Shown: positions 27,404-36,368, numbered from the stretch's first letter. The stretch: DNA of 64,000 bases from Bacillota bacterium (GCA_023391695.1 JAEWAK010000031.1:1-64000); one strand, 5' to 3'. Numbers and translations: made by a program. Notes: a model not told the origin generated them from the letters alone.

Positions 27404-27919
27404 CTACATTTTTTTGATATCCGTGAAACTTATTTCGACAGGAGTTTCACGACCAAACATATCAACACTGATTGTGACGATCTGCTTATGCGAATTAATC
27501 TGCTTGATGATCCCAGTGGTATTCTCCCACACACCGGAGATTACTTCAACCGCATCACCTATTTCAAAGTCTATCATAACATCGTCTTTTTTAATTCCCA
27601 TTGACTTCATTTCAATGTCAGTTAATGGAACTGGTTTAGATCCGGGACCGACAAAGCCTGTAACGCCTCTCGTATTACGAACTACGTACCAAGTATCGTC
27701 GTTCATTTCCATGTTAAGCAAAACATATCCAGGGAACATTTTCTTCTGAACTTTTTTCTTAACGCCGTTCTTTACTTCAATTACATCCTGAAGCGGAACG
27801 GAAACCTCTAAGATTTGATCTTGAAGTTTTCTGTTTTCAATTGTTTTCTCAATGTTGGCTTTTACCTTATTCTCATATCCTGAGTAAGTATGAACAACGT
27901 ACCAATTTGTCTTTGACAT
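27404..27919 (-). CDS. nusG: Transcription termination/antitermination protein NusG
   Basis: 171 residues with the N-terminal NGN domain (KTNWYVVHTYSGYENKVKANIE, FPGYVLLNMEMNDDTWYVVRNTRGVTGFVG split across residues 60-95) and the C-terminal KOW motif (FEIGDAVEVISGVWENTTG). Length and order match housekeeping NusG rather than a specialised paralogue. It lies 15 bp after secE. Confidence 0.96.
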   Translation of the reverse strand: MSKTNWYVVHTYSGYENKVKANIEKTIENRKLQDQILEVSVPLQDVIEVKNGVKKKVQKKMFPGYVLLNMEMNDDTWYVVRNTRGVTGFVGPGSKPVPLTDIEMKSMGIKKDDVMIDFEIGDAVEVISGVWENTTGIIKQINSHKQIVTISVDMFGRETPVEISFTDIKKM

Positions 27920-27934
27920 ATAATCACCTGTATC

Positions 27935-28144
27935 CTATTTGATAAGTACATCTATACCGTATTTAATACCTAAATCCAATATAGAGATTATTACTCCTAA
28001 AATTAAGGATATTACGATGACCGCCACCGACTGCTTCGCTAGTGATTCTCTGTCCGGCCAAACTATTTTGTTAAATTCGGCTTTCAGGCCTTTAAACCAA
28101 CTTTTCTTTGGAGCTTTTTCTGTGGTATTAGCAGTTTCTCCCAT
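27935..28144 (-). CDS. secE: Preprotein translocase subunit SecE
   Basis: 69 residues with one C-terminal transmembrane helix (SVAVIVISLILGVIISILDLG). The SecE signature KAEFNKIVWPDRE precedes it, which is the WP motif that contacts SecY. The start is the ATG at 28144 (MGETANTTEKAPKK), with AAAGGAAAG upstream. Codons further upstream in frame lack a better site. It lies between rpmG and nusG. Confidence 0.95.
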   Translation of the reverse strand: MGETANTTEKAPKKSWFKGLKAEFNKIVWPDRESLAKQSVAVIVISLILGVIISILDLGIKYGIDVLIK

Positions 28145-28371
28145 GTTTTCACTTTCCTTTCTTAACAATGCAGTTATAAAGTATTATTGAATTTAACACG
28201 ATCCCCGGGGGAAATGTCTTATGTTAATCCATTCGTGGTTATCCAGTCAGTCCGCACCAAAACTCGCTTCAGTCCGCGCGTTTTGCCGTATCGGTCCGTA
28301 AGAACCCCTGAAATTGAATAGTCACATCAAATGCTTATATAAGTCTCTGCCTGTATAGAAGATTAGACATA

Positions 28372-28521
28372 TTATTTTGTTTCTTTGTGTAATGTGTGTG
28401 ACTTGCAGAACTTACAATATTTTTTTGTTTCCATTCTGTCTGGATGTGTTTTCTTTTCCTTTGTCATGTTATAATTACGCTGTTTACATTCTGTACATGC
28501 CAATGTGATCTTTACGCGCAC
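28372..28521 (-). CDS. rpmG: 50S ribosomal protein L33
   Basis: Small 49-residue protein starting at GTG 28521, (M)RVKITLACTECKQRNYN, with GGAGGTGG upstream. It ends KKYCKFCKSHTLHKETK. Two CxxC pairs (CTEC and CKFC) mark the zinc-binding form of L33. The first gene of the rpmG-secE-nusG group, it is preceded by a good promoter at 28647-28675. The 227 bases between it and secE hold no gene that I can see. Confidence 0.95.
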   Translation of the reverse strand: MRVKITLACTECKQRNYNMTKEKKTHPDRMETKKYCKFCKSHTLHKETK

Positions 28522-28646
28522 AACTTCCACCTCCGCTTAATTTTAAATTATGTGGACTTTCATTTTACATCTGCTAAGTACTCTGTAAAATATCCGGTAC
28601 ACAGGGTTTTTAGGCATAAAAAAAAGACCTCTTCCATCGCTAGTCT

Positions 28647-28675
28647 AATATAACATACTCTATCACGTACGTCAA
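28647..28675 (-). promoter_or_regulatory. Sigma-A promoter of rpmG-secE-nusG
   Basis: Minus-strand TTGACG (28675-28670), 17-base spacer, TATATT (28652-28647), about 125 bases before rpmG. Confidence 0.8.
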
Positions 28676-29007
28676 TATTTTTTTTAAAGTGCTAAATAAT
28701 TATAATACTTCTTAAGAATTATTTCAAGTTATATTTAAAAAATATATTACTTTTCTTAAGGATACCGTAAGATTTCCATTTCCCGGACCAGTCTTAACCA
28801 TCCGCCGGTAAAGTGAAATCTGCTGCCGGTTTATTATTTCTCAATTATCCTGACAATGAATCACAGCCTGAAAAACGGCTGCTGCAACCTGTGATTATAT
28901 ACCTGCGGCAATACCCCAAAAATGCAGATACAGTAATCCTTATTCCAGCAGCTCTATGCGGAATCAGTGCGGCTACCCGGGCACTGCGGCTTCAGGAAAC
29001 AGTTCAA
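28676..29007. other. Gene-free stretch between rpmG promoter and LacI gene
   Basis: Contains an AT-rich part (28676-28760), then a plus-strand frame (28813-29064) with protein-like composition. That frame has no ribosome binding site, matches no family I know and runs into the antisense of the LacI gene. Nothing else is recognised. Confidence 0.4.
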
Positions 29008-30027
29008 TTACCTGTTCTCCTTCAGATTTTTAACGGATCCTCCCTTTACCAGGGTGACTTTTAAATAAATATTATCCAGCGATGTGGCCATGGGGTTTTC
29101 GATGAGGTTAATCAGCTGCCTGGCGGCTTCCGAACCGATCTTATCCGTATCCTGCTTAATTGTAGTAAGTTTGGGTTCCAGCGCCTGGGCCACCGAAATG
29201 CCGTCATACCCTGCCACGGATATATCCTCCGGAATTTTAAGGCCCAGCCTTCTGGCGGTATTCATTACACCTAAAGCCGCATAATCATCCGATGCGATAA
29301 TGCAGGTAGGCGGATCCGGAAGCTTTAAAAGCTTAAGCGCCAGCTCTTCCGAGGATTCCGCACTGCGGTAAATACCTTCCACAAAATATTCCTCCGGTAC
29401 GGAGATTCCGTTTTCCTTTAATACATTATTAAAACTGACCAGGCGGTTGTGGGTTACGGAAGACTTCGTCCCATGAATATATGCTATTTTCTTATGGCCC
29501 TGGTCAATAATATACTGGGTCAGCTGTCTCATTCCATCCGCGTTATCGGATAATACGGAGATTGCCTCATTGAATGCATGGTCTATGGTCACGACCGGAT
29601 AATCGCTGTTTACCAGTTCCAGAACTTCCGGTTCCCCGAATTCCGCGCAGGCAATGAACACTCCGTCAAAATTCCGGTAACGGCAGTGATCCAGATAGGT
29701 CATCTTCCGGTTGCCTATATTATGCTCTATGAAGGTTATATCATATCCCCGTTTTGCGGCCTTTTCCTTAAACGAAGCCAAAATATGGGCAAAATACTCA
29801 TTCCGCAGTCCATGTTTGGATAAAGTAGAAAACAAAACTCCTATATTATAGGTTTTCTTCATCTTTAATGCCCTTGCATTGGCATCCGGAAAGTATCCCG
29901 CTTCATTTGCCGCCTTTAAAATCATTTCCCTTGTCGCTTCACTGATGTCCTGATATCCGTTCAAGGCTTTACTGACAGTTGAAATTGACACACCGCATCT
30001 TATTGAAAGATCTTTAATTGTAGCCAC
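29008..30027 (-). CDS. LacI-family transcriptional regulator
   Basis: About 339 residues, probably starting at GTG 30027, (M)ATIKDLSIRCGVSISTVSKA, with GGTGGTG 6 bases upstream. Earlier GTG codons at 30039 and 30036 lack a site. The N-terminal helix-turn-helix plus hinge (LNGYQDISEATREMI) is typical, followed by a periplasmic-binding-like effector domain (FDGVFIACAEFGEPEVLELV; IIASDDYAALGVMNTARRLG). It lies 20 bp after the Gx-transporter gene at the tail of the rnf cluster. Linkage to rnf may be coincidental; LacI regulators usually respond to sugars. Confidence 0.87.
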   Translation of the reverse strand: MATIKDLSIRCGVSISTVSKALNGYQDISEATREMILKAANEAGYFPDANARALKMKKTYNIGVLFSTLSKHGLRNEYFAHILASFKEKAAKRGYDITFIEHNIGNRKMTYLDHCRYRNFDGVFIACAEFGEPEVLELVNSDYPVVTIDHAFNEAISVLSDNADGMRQLTQYIIDQGHKKIAYIHGTKSSVTHNRLVSFNNVLKENGISVPEEYFVEGIYRSAESSEELALKLLKLPDPPTCIIASDDYAALGVMNTARRLGLKIPEDISVAGYDGISVAQALEPKLTTIKQDTDKIGSEAARQLINLIENPMATSLDNIYLKVTLVKGGSVKNLKENR

Positions 30028-30047
30028 TTTTTTCACCACCGTCTTAA

Positions 30048-30557
30048 TTAATTTATATTAAATATTTTCGTTTGCACTTTTAACAGCCAAACACCAAGAA
30101 GGCCGATAATAAGGCCGGTTACGGTACCGGATATGAGCAGCACCGGCAGGTAATAGCCGATGCTTTTTGTATCCAGGACAATGGCTGCTACGACTATCTG
30201 TCCGATATTATGGCTGATGCCGCCGGCTATGCTGACTCCTATGATACTGAAGGCTTTCAGTTTTTTACAGATGCACATAATAAGCCAGCTGAGCAGTCCG
30301 CCTGCCAGACTGTAAAATATGCTGAACATGTTTCCAAAGGTAAATCCGACCAGTACAATCCGGATAACGGAAATTACAAATGCTTCCTTTCCCCCCATTG
30401 CATATAACGCCATGAGTACCACTATATTCGCCAGTCCAAGCTTAACACCGGGCGGACCTACGGGAAAAGGTATCAGTACTTCAATATAGCTAAATACGAA
30501 AGCCAAGGCAACAAACATTCCATATAACGCTACCTTTTTTGCTTTTGAATTCTTCAT
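30048..30557 (-). CDS. Gx transporter family membrane protein
   Basis: 169 residues with five or six hydrophobic segments and the family sequence LGLANIVVLMALYAMGGKEA near residue 40. Such proteins are annotated as Gx transporter or heptaprenyl diphosphate synthase component I. They are recurrent neighbours of Rnf and quinone/FMN genes, and a protein of this type is listed as EetB in the Listeria electron-transfer locus (from memory, moderate certainty). AAGGAAG precedes the ATG. It follows rnfB and could serve isoprenoid, quinone or flavin supply; the transported molecule is unknown. Confidence 0.75.
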   Translation of the reverse strand: MKNSKAKKVALYGMFVALAFVFSYIEVLIPFPVGPPGVKLGLANIVVLMALYAMGGKEAFVISVIRIVLVGFTFGNMFSIFYSLAGGLLSWLIMCICKKLKAFSIIGVSIAGGISHNIGQIVVAAIVLDTKSIGYYLPVLLISGTVTGLIIGLLGVWLLKVQTKIFNIN

Positions 30558-30632
30558 TCCATAAACTTCCTTTCATTCGTCATCTCCCATTTACCCCATT
30601 AACCCCAGCTATTCCGCCACTGCGATTGTTTT

Positions 30633-31505
30633 CTAAGCACTGATGGATTTTTCTTTCAGTTCGGACAGTATCACTTTAGTCGGACATTTCTGTGCACATT
30701 TACCGCAATTGGTACATTTGCCGTAATCAATGCGGGCGAGGTTATTTTCAACTTTAACCGCATCAAATTCACAGGCCTTAACGCACAGCATACAGCCAAT
30801 GCAGCCGATACTGCAGCCCGCCTTGACCTCCTTGCCCTTATCCTTTGAATTGCAGCGCACAAAATGTTCCGTATCATAAGGCACCAGTTCAATTAAATTA
30901 TTGGGACATTCCCTGATACATAACCCGCAGGATGTACATTTTTCTTTGTCGACAACCGTCACTCCGTCGACCACATGGATTGCATCAAACTGGCAGGCCT
31001 TGACGCAGGAACCAAAACCGGTACAGCCGTAGCTGCATTGCTTCGGCCCTTTGCCGGGGGCAAATGCGGCTTTTTTACAATCCATGATCCCGTAGTAATT
31101 ATATTTTACCTTAGTCTTATCGCAGGTTCCAGCACATTTTACAAAAGCAACCTGTTTTTCGGCCTCTTCTATGTCCGTCCCCATAACTTCGGCAATCTGC
31201 CCATGTATATTACTGTTTGCCACGGGACAGGCATTGGCAGGTGCATTACCTGCGGCAATGGCCTGGGCAAGGTTGTCACATCCCGCGTAACCGCAGGCTC
31301 CGCAGTTATTGCCGGGTAAAAGTTCACGTACCTGCTGCTCTTTTTCATCCACTTCGACTTCTAATTTCTTAGCCGCCAGCCCAAGGAATAATCCAATCAG
31401 TATTCCGGTGGCGCTGATCAGTAAGGTAGCAATTCCCACGCCGGTTAAATTAAAAGCTAAAAAAGGGAATCCAATACAATCTATAAATAACTGAGTTATA
31501 TTCAT
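30633..31505 (-). CDS. rnfB: Rnf complex ferredoxin subunit RnfB
   Basis: Iron-sulfur subunit that accepts electrons from ferredoxin, 290 residues. An N-terminal membrane helix is followed by the Fe-S domain NNCGACGYAGCDNLAQA and then repeated CxxCxxCxxxC ferredoxin motifs (CTSCGLCIRECP, CIGCMLCVKACE, CTNCGKCAQKCP). GGTGG lies 7 bases before the ATG. It is the last of rnfCDGEAB, the clostridial order. An RNA hairpin similar to the nitrogenase-locus leaders precedes it. Confidence 0.96.
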   Translation of the reverse strand: MNITQLFIDCIGFPFLAFNLTGVGIATLLISATGILIGLFLGLAAKKLEVEVDEKEQQVRELLPGNNCGACGYAGCDNLAQAIAAGNAPANACPVANSNIHGQIAEVMGTDIEEAEKQVAFVKCAGTCDKTKVKYNYYGIMDCKKAAFAPGKGPKQCSYGCTGFGSCVKACQFDAIHVVDGVTVVDKEKCTSCGLCIRECPNNLIELVPYDTEHFVRCNSKDKGKEVKAGCSIGCIGCMLCVKACEFDAVKVENNLARIDYGKCTNCGKCAQKCPTKVILSELKEKSISA

Positions 31506-31575
31506 CCTTAATCCACCTTATACCGCAATTAAGTTTGCGGTACTGCCACATACGGCATTCCTTTCTCTCACTATT
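31506..31575 (-). promoter_or_regulatory. Short relative of the leader RNA, before rnfB (copy R)
   Basis: Minus-strand GAAAGGAATGCCGTATGTGGCAGTA carries the 5' and 3' blocks of copies N and F (split: GAAAGGAATGCC, then TGTGGCAGTA) with the middle missing. A hairpin ACCGCAA/TTGCGGT (31541-31522) follows. It lies inside the rnf operon between rnfA and rnfB. Confidence 0.45.
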
Positions 31576-31600
31576 TTATCTTTCAGCTAAATACCTATAC

Positions 31601-32176
31601 CTATAGCAGTCCGGAAAATCCGAAGAACGCAATTGCCATAAGTCCTGAAGTAATTAATACAATAGGCATTCCCTGAAACGATTTTGTGATATCATTGTGT
31701 TCGATTCTCTCCCTTATTCCGGCTAAGAGAATAATGGCGATCAGATAACCCACGGCTGTTCCGATTCCGTTTACCACACTGGTAATAAATCCGTAGTCCT
31801 TTTTAACGTTTATTAATGCCACACCTAATACAGCACAGTTGGTTGTGATCAACGCAAGGTATACCCCAAGGGCATTGTAAAGAGTGGGACTATATTTCTT
31901 TATTACCATTTCCACGAATTGAACCAGAGCCGCTATGACTAAGATAAATACTATGGTCTGCAGGTACTCCAACCCGCTGGGTACCAAAATAAATTTATAG
32001 ATCAAACTGGTGCATATGGAAGCGATCGTTGTAACAAATATAACCGCAAAGCCCATACCGACAGCCGTTTTTATTTTCCTGGAAACACCGACAAAGGAAC
32101 ATAAGCCGAGAAACTGACTTAATACCACATTACTGACAAGTGCGGAGCCAATAAATACAAGTAGTAATTCTCCCAT
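31601..32176 (-). CDS. rnfA: Rnf complex subunit RnfA
   Basis: Integral membrane subunit, 191 residues, six transmembrane helices. Conserved SNVVLSQFLGLCSFVG near the N terminus and ALITTNCAVLGVALINV in the middle contain the cysteines that hold the membrane Fe-S centre shared with RnfE. GGAGG lies upstream of the ATG. It is 15 bp after rnfE. Confidence 0.96.
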   Translation of the reverse strand: MGELLLVFIGSALVSNVVLSQFLGLCSFVGVSRKIKTAVGMGFAVIFVTTIASICTSLIYKFILVPSGLEYLQTIVFILVIAALVQFVEMVIKKYSPTLYNALGVYLALITTNCAVLGVALINVKKDYGFITSVVNGIGTAVGYLIAIILLAGIRERIEHNDITKSFQGMPIVLITSGLMAIAFFGFSGLL

Positions 32177-32191
32177 CTGATTTCTTCCTCC

Positions 32192-32959
32192 TTATTCTTT
32201 TTCTGCTTTTTGATTCACTTTTTCTATTTCCAGTTTCTCTCTGTTAGCCATACAGGAAATTCCACCGCAGGACTGGCAATTTCCGCCACAGGCCAGGTCT
32301 GATGAAGGTGCTGAGCCGTTCGTAGCGGATTTTAACTTGAATTTATTTTGCAATGCGGTTAATATGGCCAATACAAAGAAAGCTCCCGGTGCCAAAATGA
32401 AGATAATTGCCGGTTCGTAAGATTCCGGCATAATCCGGAGATTAAACACAGTCCCATTGCCAAGCACTTCCCTGAATAATCCGATAAAGAGCAGACCTAC
32501 AGTAAAACCTAACCCCATTCCCAATCCGTCCATGACCGATAAACCTACGGAATGTTTATTGGCATATGCTTCTGCCCTTCCAAGGATGATACAATTAACT
32601 ACGATAAGGGGAATATAGATCCCCAGTGAGTCATAAACGGCTGGCACAAACCCCTGTAATAAAAACTGAACAATGGTTACGAAGGATGCTACAATTACAA
32701 TATAAGACGGCATTCTTACCTTATCCGGGATTATATATCTCAATAACGAAACCAATAAATTCGACATAACCAGTACGGCAGTAGAAGATAACCCCATGCC
32801 GATCGCGTTGCTGGCAGAAGTTGTAACTGCCAGGGTAGGGCATAAACCAAGCATTAAGATGAAGGTAGGATTTTCTTTTACCAGCCCGTTCATAAACGGT
32901 TCCAGGTAATTCTTCTTATCCGGTTTCTCATTCCTGTTGGTATTCTCATTATTACTCAT
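32192..32959 (-). CDS. rnfE: Rnf complex subunit RnfE with cysteine-rich C-terminal tail
   Basis: Membrane partner of RnfA, 255 residues. The conserved PTFILMLGLCPTLAVTT and PLIVVNCIILGRAEAYA carry the two Fe-S cysteines. Beyond the last helix there is a cytoplasmic tail with four cysteines in CGGNCQSCGGISC (C-x3-C-x2-C-x4-C) followed by a charged helix; classical RnfE (about 200-230 residues) ends before this. The tail could bind an extra Fe-S cluster or zinc. AGGAGG precedes the ATG. Confidence 0.94.
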   Translation of the reverse strand: MSNNENTNRNEKPDKKNYLEPFMNGLVKENPTFILMLGLCPTLAVTTSASNAIGMGLSSTAVLVMSNLLVSLLRYIIPDKVRMPSYIVIVASFVTIVQFLLQGFVPAVYDSLGIYIPLIVVNCIILGRAEAYANKHSVGLSVMDGLGMGLGFTVGLLFIGLFREVLGNGTVFNLRIMPESYEPAIIFILAPGAFFVLAILTALQNKFKLKSATNGSAPSSDLACGGNCQSCGGISCMANREKLEIEKVNQKAEKE

Positions 32960-32972
32960 CCGTTTTACCTCC

Positions 32973-33614
32973 TTAATTTCCTGCTTCCACTAAGTCCGTA
33001 ACGAAGCTTATTCCTGCATTGACAGCATTGACAACTGCCCTGGTAGTAATGGTGGCGCCGCTTAAGGCATCAATTTCATTTTCATTTGCCACACCGGTTT
33101 TGGTGTAGGCAAATTCACTTACCTTTTTATCGGCAAACTGGACCTTAAAGTCTTTTCCCCCGGCTTTTGCTCCAAGACCTGCCGTTTCATTCATAGTTAA
33201 TATTTCAATTCCCTTGACCGTACCGTCACCGGCATAGCCAAGAGATAACGTTATTGCACCGCCATAACCTTCCTGGGTGGTGACTACCACAACATAACCC
33301 AGCTTATTGTCTGACTCATCTGTTGCAATCAGCGCTTCATCAACGGTTATATTGGTATACCCCCTGGTATTCAACACTGTGGCAGCCTCTCCTGCCTTTT
33401 GTGCCAGGGTTTCATTCTCCTGAAACTGGGCAGCCCCCGGGAAAACCGTACGGTATGCATTCATTTTTGTCTGAAGATTCTGTGCCTCAATGGCCGGTAA
33501 TGTAATTTCATGAACAAAGCCTAAGGCAAATCCGGCAATTAAGGTAATGACAAATAATATGACCGCATCTTTTAGAATCGTGCCTTTCTTATTTTTCTCA
33601 GCTTCCTTACTCAT
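32973..33614 (-). CDS. rnfG: Rnf complex flavoprotein RnfG
   Basis: 213 residues from the ATG at 33614 (MSKEAEKNKKGT), with AAAGGAGG upstream, overlapping the rnfD end by 8 bases. One N-terminal membrane helix (VILFVITLIAGFALGFV) anchors an extracytoplasmic FMN-binding domain. The flavinylation motif DALSGATITT near the C terminus is where ApbE attaches FMN through a threonine. The ApbE at 36454-37497 is the likely enzyme. Confidence 0.95.
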   Translation of the reverse strand: MSKEAEKNKKGTILKDAVILFVITLIAGFALGFVHEITLPAIEAQNLQTKMNAYRTVFPGAAQFQENETLAQKAGEAATVLNTRGYTNITVDEALIATDESDNKLGYVVVVTTQEGYGGAITLSLGYAGDGTVKGIEILTMNETAGLGAKAGGKDFKVQFADKKVSEFAYTKTGVANENEIDALSGATITTRAVVNAVNAGISFVTDLVEAGN

Positions 33615-34611
33615 TGGCACTGGCCTCCTTTCCAAACATATTCGGAAGTGTTACTTTCTCTATCAGGGGGACCAGTAAATTACAGAATATAATTGCAAAG
33701 GATACACCTTCGGGTGATGCTCCGAAGAGACGAAATAATCCGGTCATAACACCAAGCATGATACCATAAACGATATGACCCTTTCTGGTAATCGGGCTGG
33801 TGGCATAGTCCGTTGCCATAAAAAAAGCGCCAAGCATAAGGCCCCCTCCAAACAGATGGCCCATTAAGAAATTAATATCAAATCCTTTGCCTCCGAATAT
33901 AAGAATGAATATAGAAAAAGATACAAGGTATAATAAGGGAATTCTCAAGGTTATTACTTTTTTAAGAAGTAAATAAACCGCACCGATTAGGATAGCGGCT
34001 ACACTGGTTTCCCCAATGGTGCCTGCCGTTTTTCCGATAAATAAATTCATAAGGTCAACAGATTCTCCTGCCCTTAATGCAGCAAGGGGTGTTGCACCAG
34101 ATACACCGTCTATGGCAATAATCCCTTTATTCAGATATTGAAATATCCCGGGTACGGAATCTGATTTACTTACTTGGGAAATAGCGAAATTATTCATTCT
34201 CCCCGCAAAGCTGATTAATAAAAAACACCTTGCGGCAAGGGCGGGGTTCATAAAATTCTGTCCGATACCGCCGTAAAGCATTTTCACTACTAAAATTGCA
34301 AACACGCTGCCAATTACCGGTATCCATAAAGGTACGGCAGGCGATAAATTAAGCGCTAACAGTAAACCTGTTACAACAGCGCTGAAATCGCCGGTAGTCA
34401 AAGGTTTCTTCATAGCCTTTTCGTATGCATATTCTGTCAGCACGCTGGTTACAATAGAAGTTATGATAATCAATACTGCATTGATCCCAAAATTAAAAAT
34501 TCCAAAAATACTGGCAGGAATCAAGGCAATTGTCACATCCTGCATAATGGTGGTTGTAGTACTCCGGCTTCTTGTATGAGGAGAAGCGGATACGTTTAAC
34601 AAATTATTCAA
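33607..34611 (-). CDS. rnfD: Rnf complex subunit RnfD
   Basis: Integral membrane subunit, about 334 residues, probably from TTG 34611 (GAGG 8 bases upstream); GTG at 34620 is the alternative but sits on the GAGG itself. It has eight to ten helices and the conserved GVSGATPLAALRAG, where FMN is bound covalently through threonine. The gene lies between rnfC (15-bp gap) and rnfG (overlap). Confidence 0.93.
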   Translation of the reverse strand: MNNLLNVSASPHTRSRSTTTTIMQDVTIALIPASIFGIFNFGINAVLIIITSIVTSVLTEYAYEKAMKKPLTTGDFSAVVTGLLLALNLSPAVPLWIPVIGSVFAILVVKMLYGGIGQNFMNPALAARCFLLISFAGRMNNFAISQVSKSDSVPGIFQYLNKGIIAIDGVSGATPLAALRAGESVDLMNLFIGKTAGTIGETSVAAILIGAVYLLLKKVITLRIPLLYLVSFSIFILIFGGKGFDINFLMGHLFGGGLMLGAFFMATDYATSPITRKGHIVYGIMLGVMTGLFRLFGASPEGVSFAIIFCNLLVPLIEKVTLPNMFGKEASANE

Positions 34612-34626
34612 AGTCGGCACCTCTTT

Positions 34627-35946
34627 CTACTTTTTTCTGCTGTTTAGAATGCTGGCTCTCATTTCCTTAAAAGACTGGTTCAAATTTAGCTTTGCAGGAC
34701 ATACAAAGGTACAGCTGCCGCAGTCACAACATTCCATTCCGTTATATTTTATAAAGTTTTCACTGTCGGACCGCTCCGAAAACTCAAACAGTTTCTGTGG
34801 TATTATACGGCTGGGACAGGCATCCGCACATCTTCCACACCGGATACAGGCAGTGGACCGCATTTTGGATGCCCTGTCTTTCCCATAGGCAAGTATGGCA
34901 GAAGATGTTTTCGTAACCGGGATATCCAAAGAAAATAAAGCCTGGCCCATCATAGGCCCGCCGGATATCACTTTTTCAGGTTCCCTTGTAAACCCTCCCG
35001 CTGCTTCAATCAACTCATTAAAATTTGTACCGATTTTAACATTAAAATTCCTGGGGTCCTTAACGGCATCCCCTGTTACCGTAACAATTCTTCTCATCAG
35101 CGGAGTCGATTCCGCAACTGCCATATAAATTGATATAACCGTATCCACATTATTAACAATACATCCCGCATGGAGAGGCAGCAAGGAAGAATTGATTTTA
35201 CGCCCCGTGGCGGCAAAAATCAGGAAACGTTCCCCTCCCTGCGGATACTTCGTCTTCAGGGGCTTAACCTCGATTCCGGGCTCATCTTTAACCAGTTCCC
35301 GCATCTTGACGATTGCATCCGGTTTGTTATCCTCTATCGCAATAATTCCCTTGGCATTCGGGAATAAACTAAGTTCAATCTTAAGACCGCCTATAATTTT
35401 CTCCGGTTCTTCCATTAACATTCTGTAATCGGAGGTTAAGTAAGGTTCACACTCGGCAGCATTGACAATTACATAATCAATCTTATTATCATCTTTGGGA
35501 GTCAACTTAACATGGGTCGGAAAGGCTGCACCGCCAAGTCCCACCAATCCTGCTTCTTTAATGAGCTCCCTGATTTCACCCTTGCTTAACTTTGTATAAT
35601 CCCTTTTGATACCCAATCCTTCAATGGCTTTATAATTATTGTCATTTTCAATAATAACGGAGGTTACCATTGCTCCGGAAACCGTCATTCTGGCTTCAAT
35701 CCCTTTTACCGTGCCGGATACGGAACTGATTACGTTAGCAGAAACCGGTCCGTCCGCCTCACCGATTTTTTGTCCCATTAATACATAATCACCTCTAGTT
35801 ACAAGCGGCATTGCCGGTTTACCAATGTGCTGCGCCATTGGATATACCATATCACCCTTTGGCATTATAACTGTGACCGGCTTATCTTTTGAAATTTCTT
35901 TACCTTCATAGGGATGAATGCCGCCTTTAAATGTCGCTGTTCCCAT
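34627..35946 (-). CDS. rnfC: Rnf complex NADH-binding subunit RnfC
   Basis: Peripheral subunit that exchanges electrons with NAD, 439 residues. The N terminus (MGTATFKGGIHPYEGKEIS) and the NADH/FMN region (GLVGLGGAAFPTHVKL; NAAECEPYLTSDYRMLM) are typical. Two C-terminal Fe-S motifs, CIRCGRCADACP and CCDCGSCTFVCP, follow. GAGGGAG precedes the ATG. It is first in the rnf operon, with a palindrome 42 bases upstream. Confidence 0.96.
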   Translation of the reverse strand: MGTATFKGGIHPYEGKEISKDKPVTVIMPKGDMVYPMAQHIGKPAMPLVTRGDYVLMGQKIGEADGPVSANVISSVSGTVKGIEARMTVSGAMVTSVIIENDNNYKAIEGLGIKRDYTKLSKGEIRELIKEAGLVGLGGAAFPTHVKLTPKDDNKIDYVIVNAAECEPYLTSDYRMLMEEPEKIIGGLKIELSLFPNAKGIIAIEDNKPDAIVKMRELVKDEPGIEVKPLKTKYPQGGERFLIFAATGRKINSSLLPLHAGCIVNNVDTVISIYMAVAESTPLMRRIVTVTGDAVKDPRNFNVKIGTNFNELIEAAGGFTREPEKVISGGPMMGQALFSLDIPVTKTSSAILAYGKDRASKMRSTACIRCGRCADACPSRIIPQKLFEFSERSDSENFIKYNGMECCDCGSCTFVCPAKLNLNQSFKEMRASILNSRKK

Positions 35947-35987
35947 ATCTTTACTCCCTCTTTCATTTTTATAGTCTTATATATGCT

Positions 35988-36034
35988 CTGACTTAAATAA
36001 GTCAGTATACTATAATATTACCATAAAAATTATA
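35988..36034 (-). promoter_or_regulatory. Possible rnf promoter with operator-like palindrome
   Basis: Minus-strand TATAAT (36034-36029) has a poor -35 at normal distance. About 17-34 bases downstream of the expected start is CTGACTTATTTAAGTCAG (36005-35988), a perfect 8-base inverted repeat with 2 central bases, a candidate repressor site. Confidence 0.5.
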
Positions 36035-36127
36035 ACATTTGTAGTATTTTCTGTGATATTTTTGTAACAAACTTACAAATCACAGCCGTTTAAAACGGAT
36101 TAATTGTACCGGATTGAATCTCTAAAA

Positions 36128-36164
36128 GCATGTCCGAAAGCGGGGATTATTTGTATCCCCTTTC
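36128..36164. repeat. Hairpin repeat related to 11760-11880
   Basis: GCATGTCCGAAAGCGGGG (36128-36145) matches the reverse complement of 11798-11815 at 15 of 18 bases. It continues into a hairpin in which GAAAGCGGGGAT faces ATCCCCTTTC. Confidence 0.55.
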
Positions 36165-36295
36165 AGGATAAGCAGCTTTTACAGGCTTAGAACACAATTC
36201 CATGAGAGAAGAAAGAGTGTGCCTTGGCAAACTCTCACGCCGACGCACTGTTACTTTATTGACAATCTTCCTCCGACGTATCCTGCCATCGAGCT

Positions 36296-36368
36296 TTTTA
36301 TGCAATAGGATGCAATTCCTATTGCATAAAAAAGCCGTATCCCATAGCTTACTGAAGGACCCGGCTTT
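36296..36368 (-). terminator. Terminator of the electron-transfer operon plus second hairpin
   Basis: On the minus strand AAAGCCGGGTCC pairs with GGGATACGGCTTT-type sequence (36368-36331) and is followed by T residues. A second, nearly perfect stem follows, TTTTATGCAATAGGA against its complement (36296-36332), resembling the central hairpin of the 6881-7027 repeat. Confidence 0.75.

Noticed and set aside
28190..28371. tRNA-Trp between rpmG and secE, common in some bacteria
   Set aside because: No acceptor or T-loop sequence matching a tRNA was found.
28813..29064. 83-residue plus-strand frame near the LacI gene
   Set aside because: Protein-like composition, but no ribosome binding site or family, and its end is antisense to the LacI coding region.
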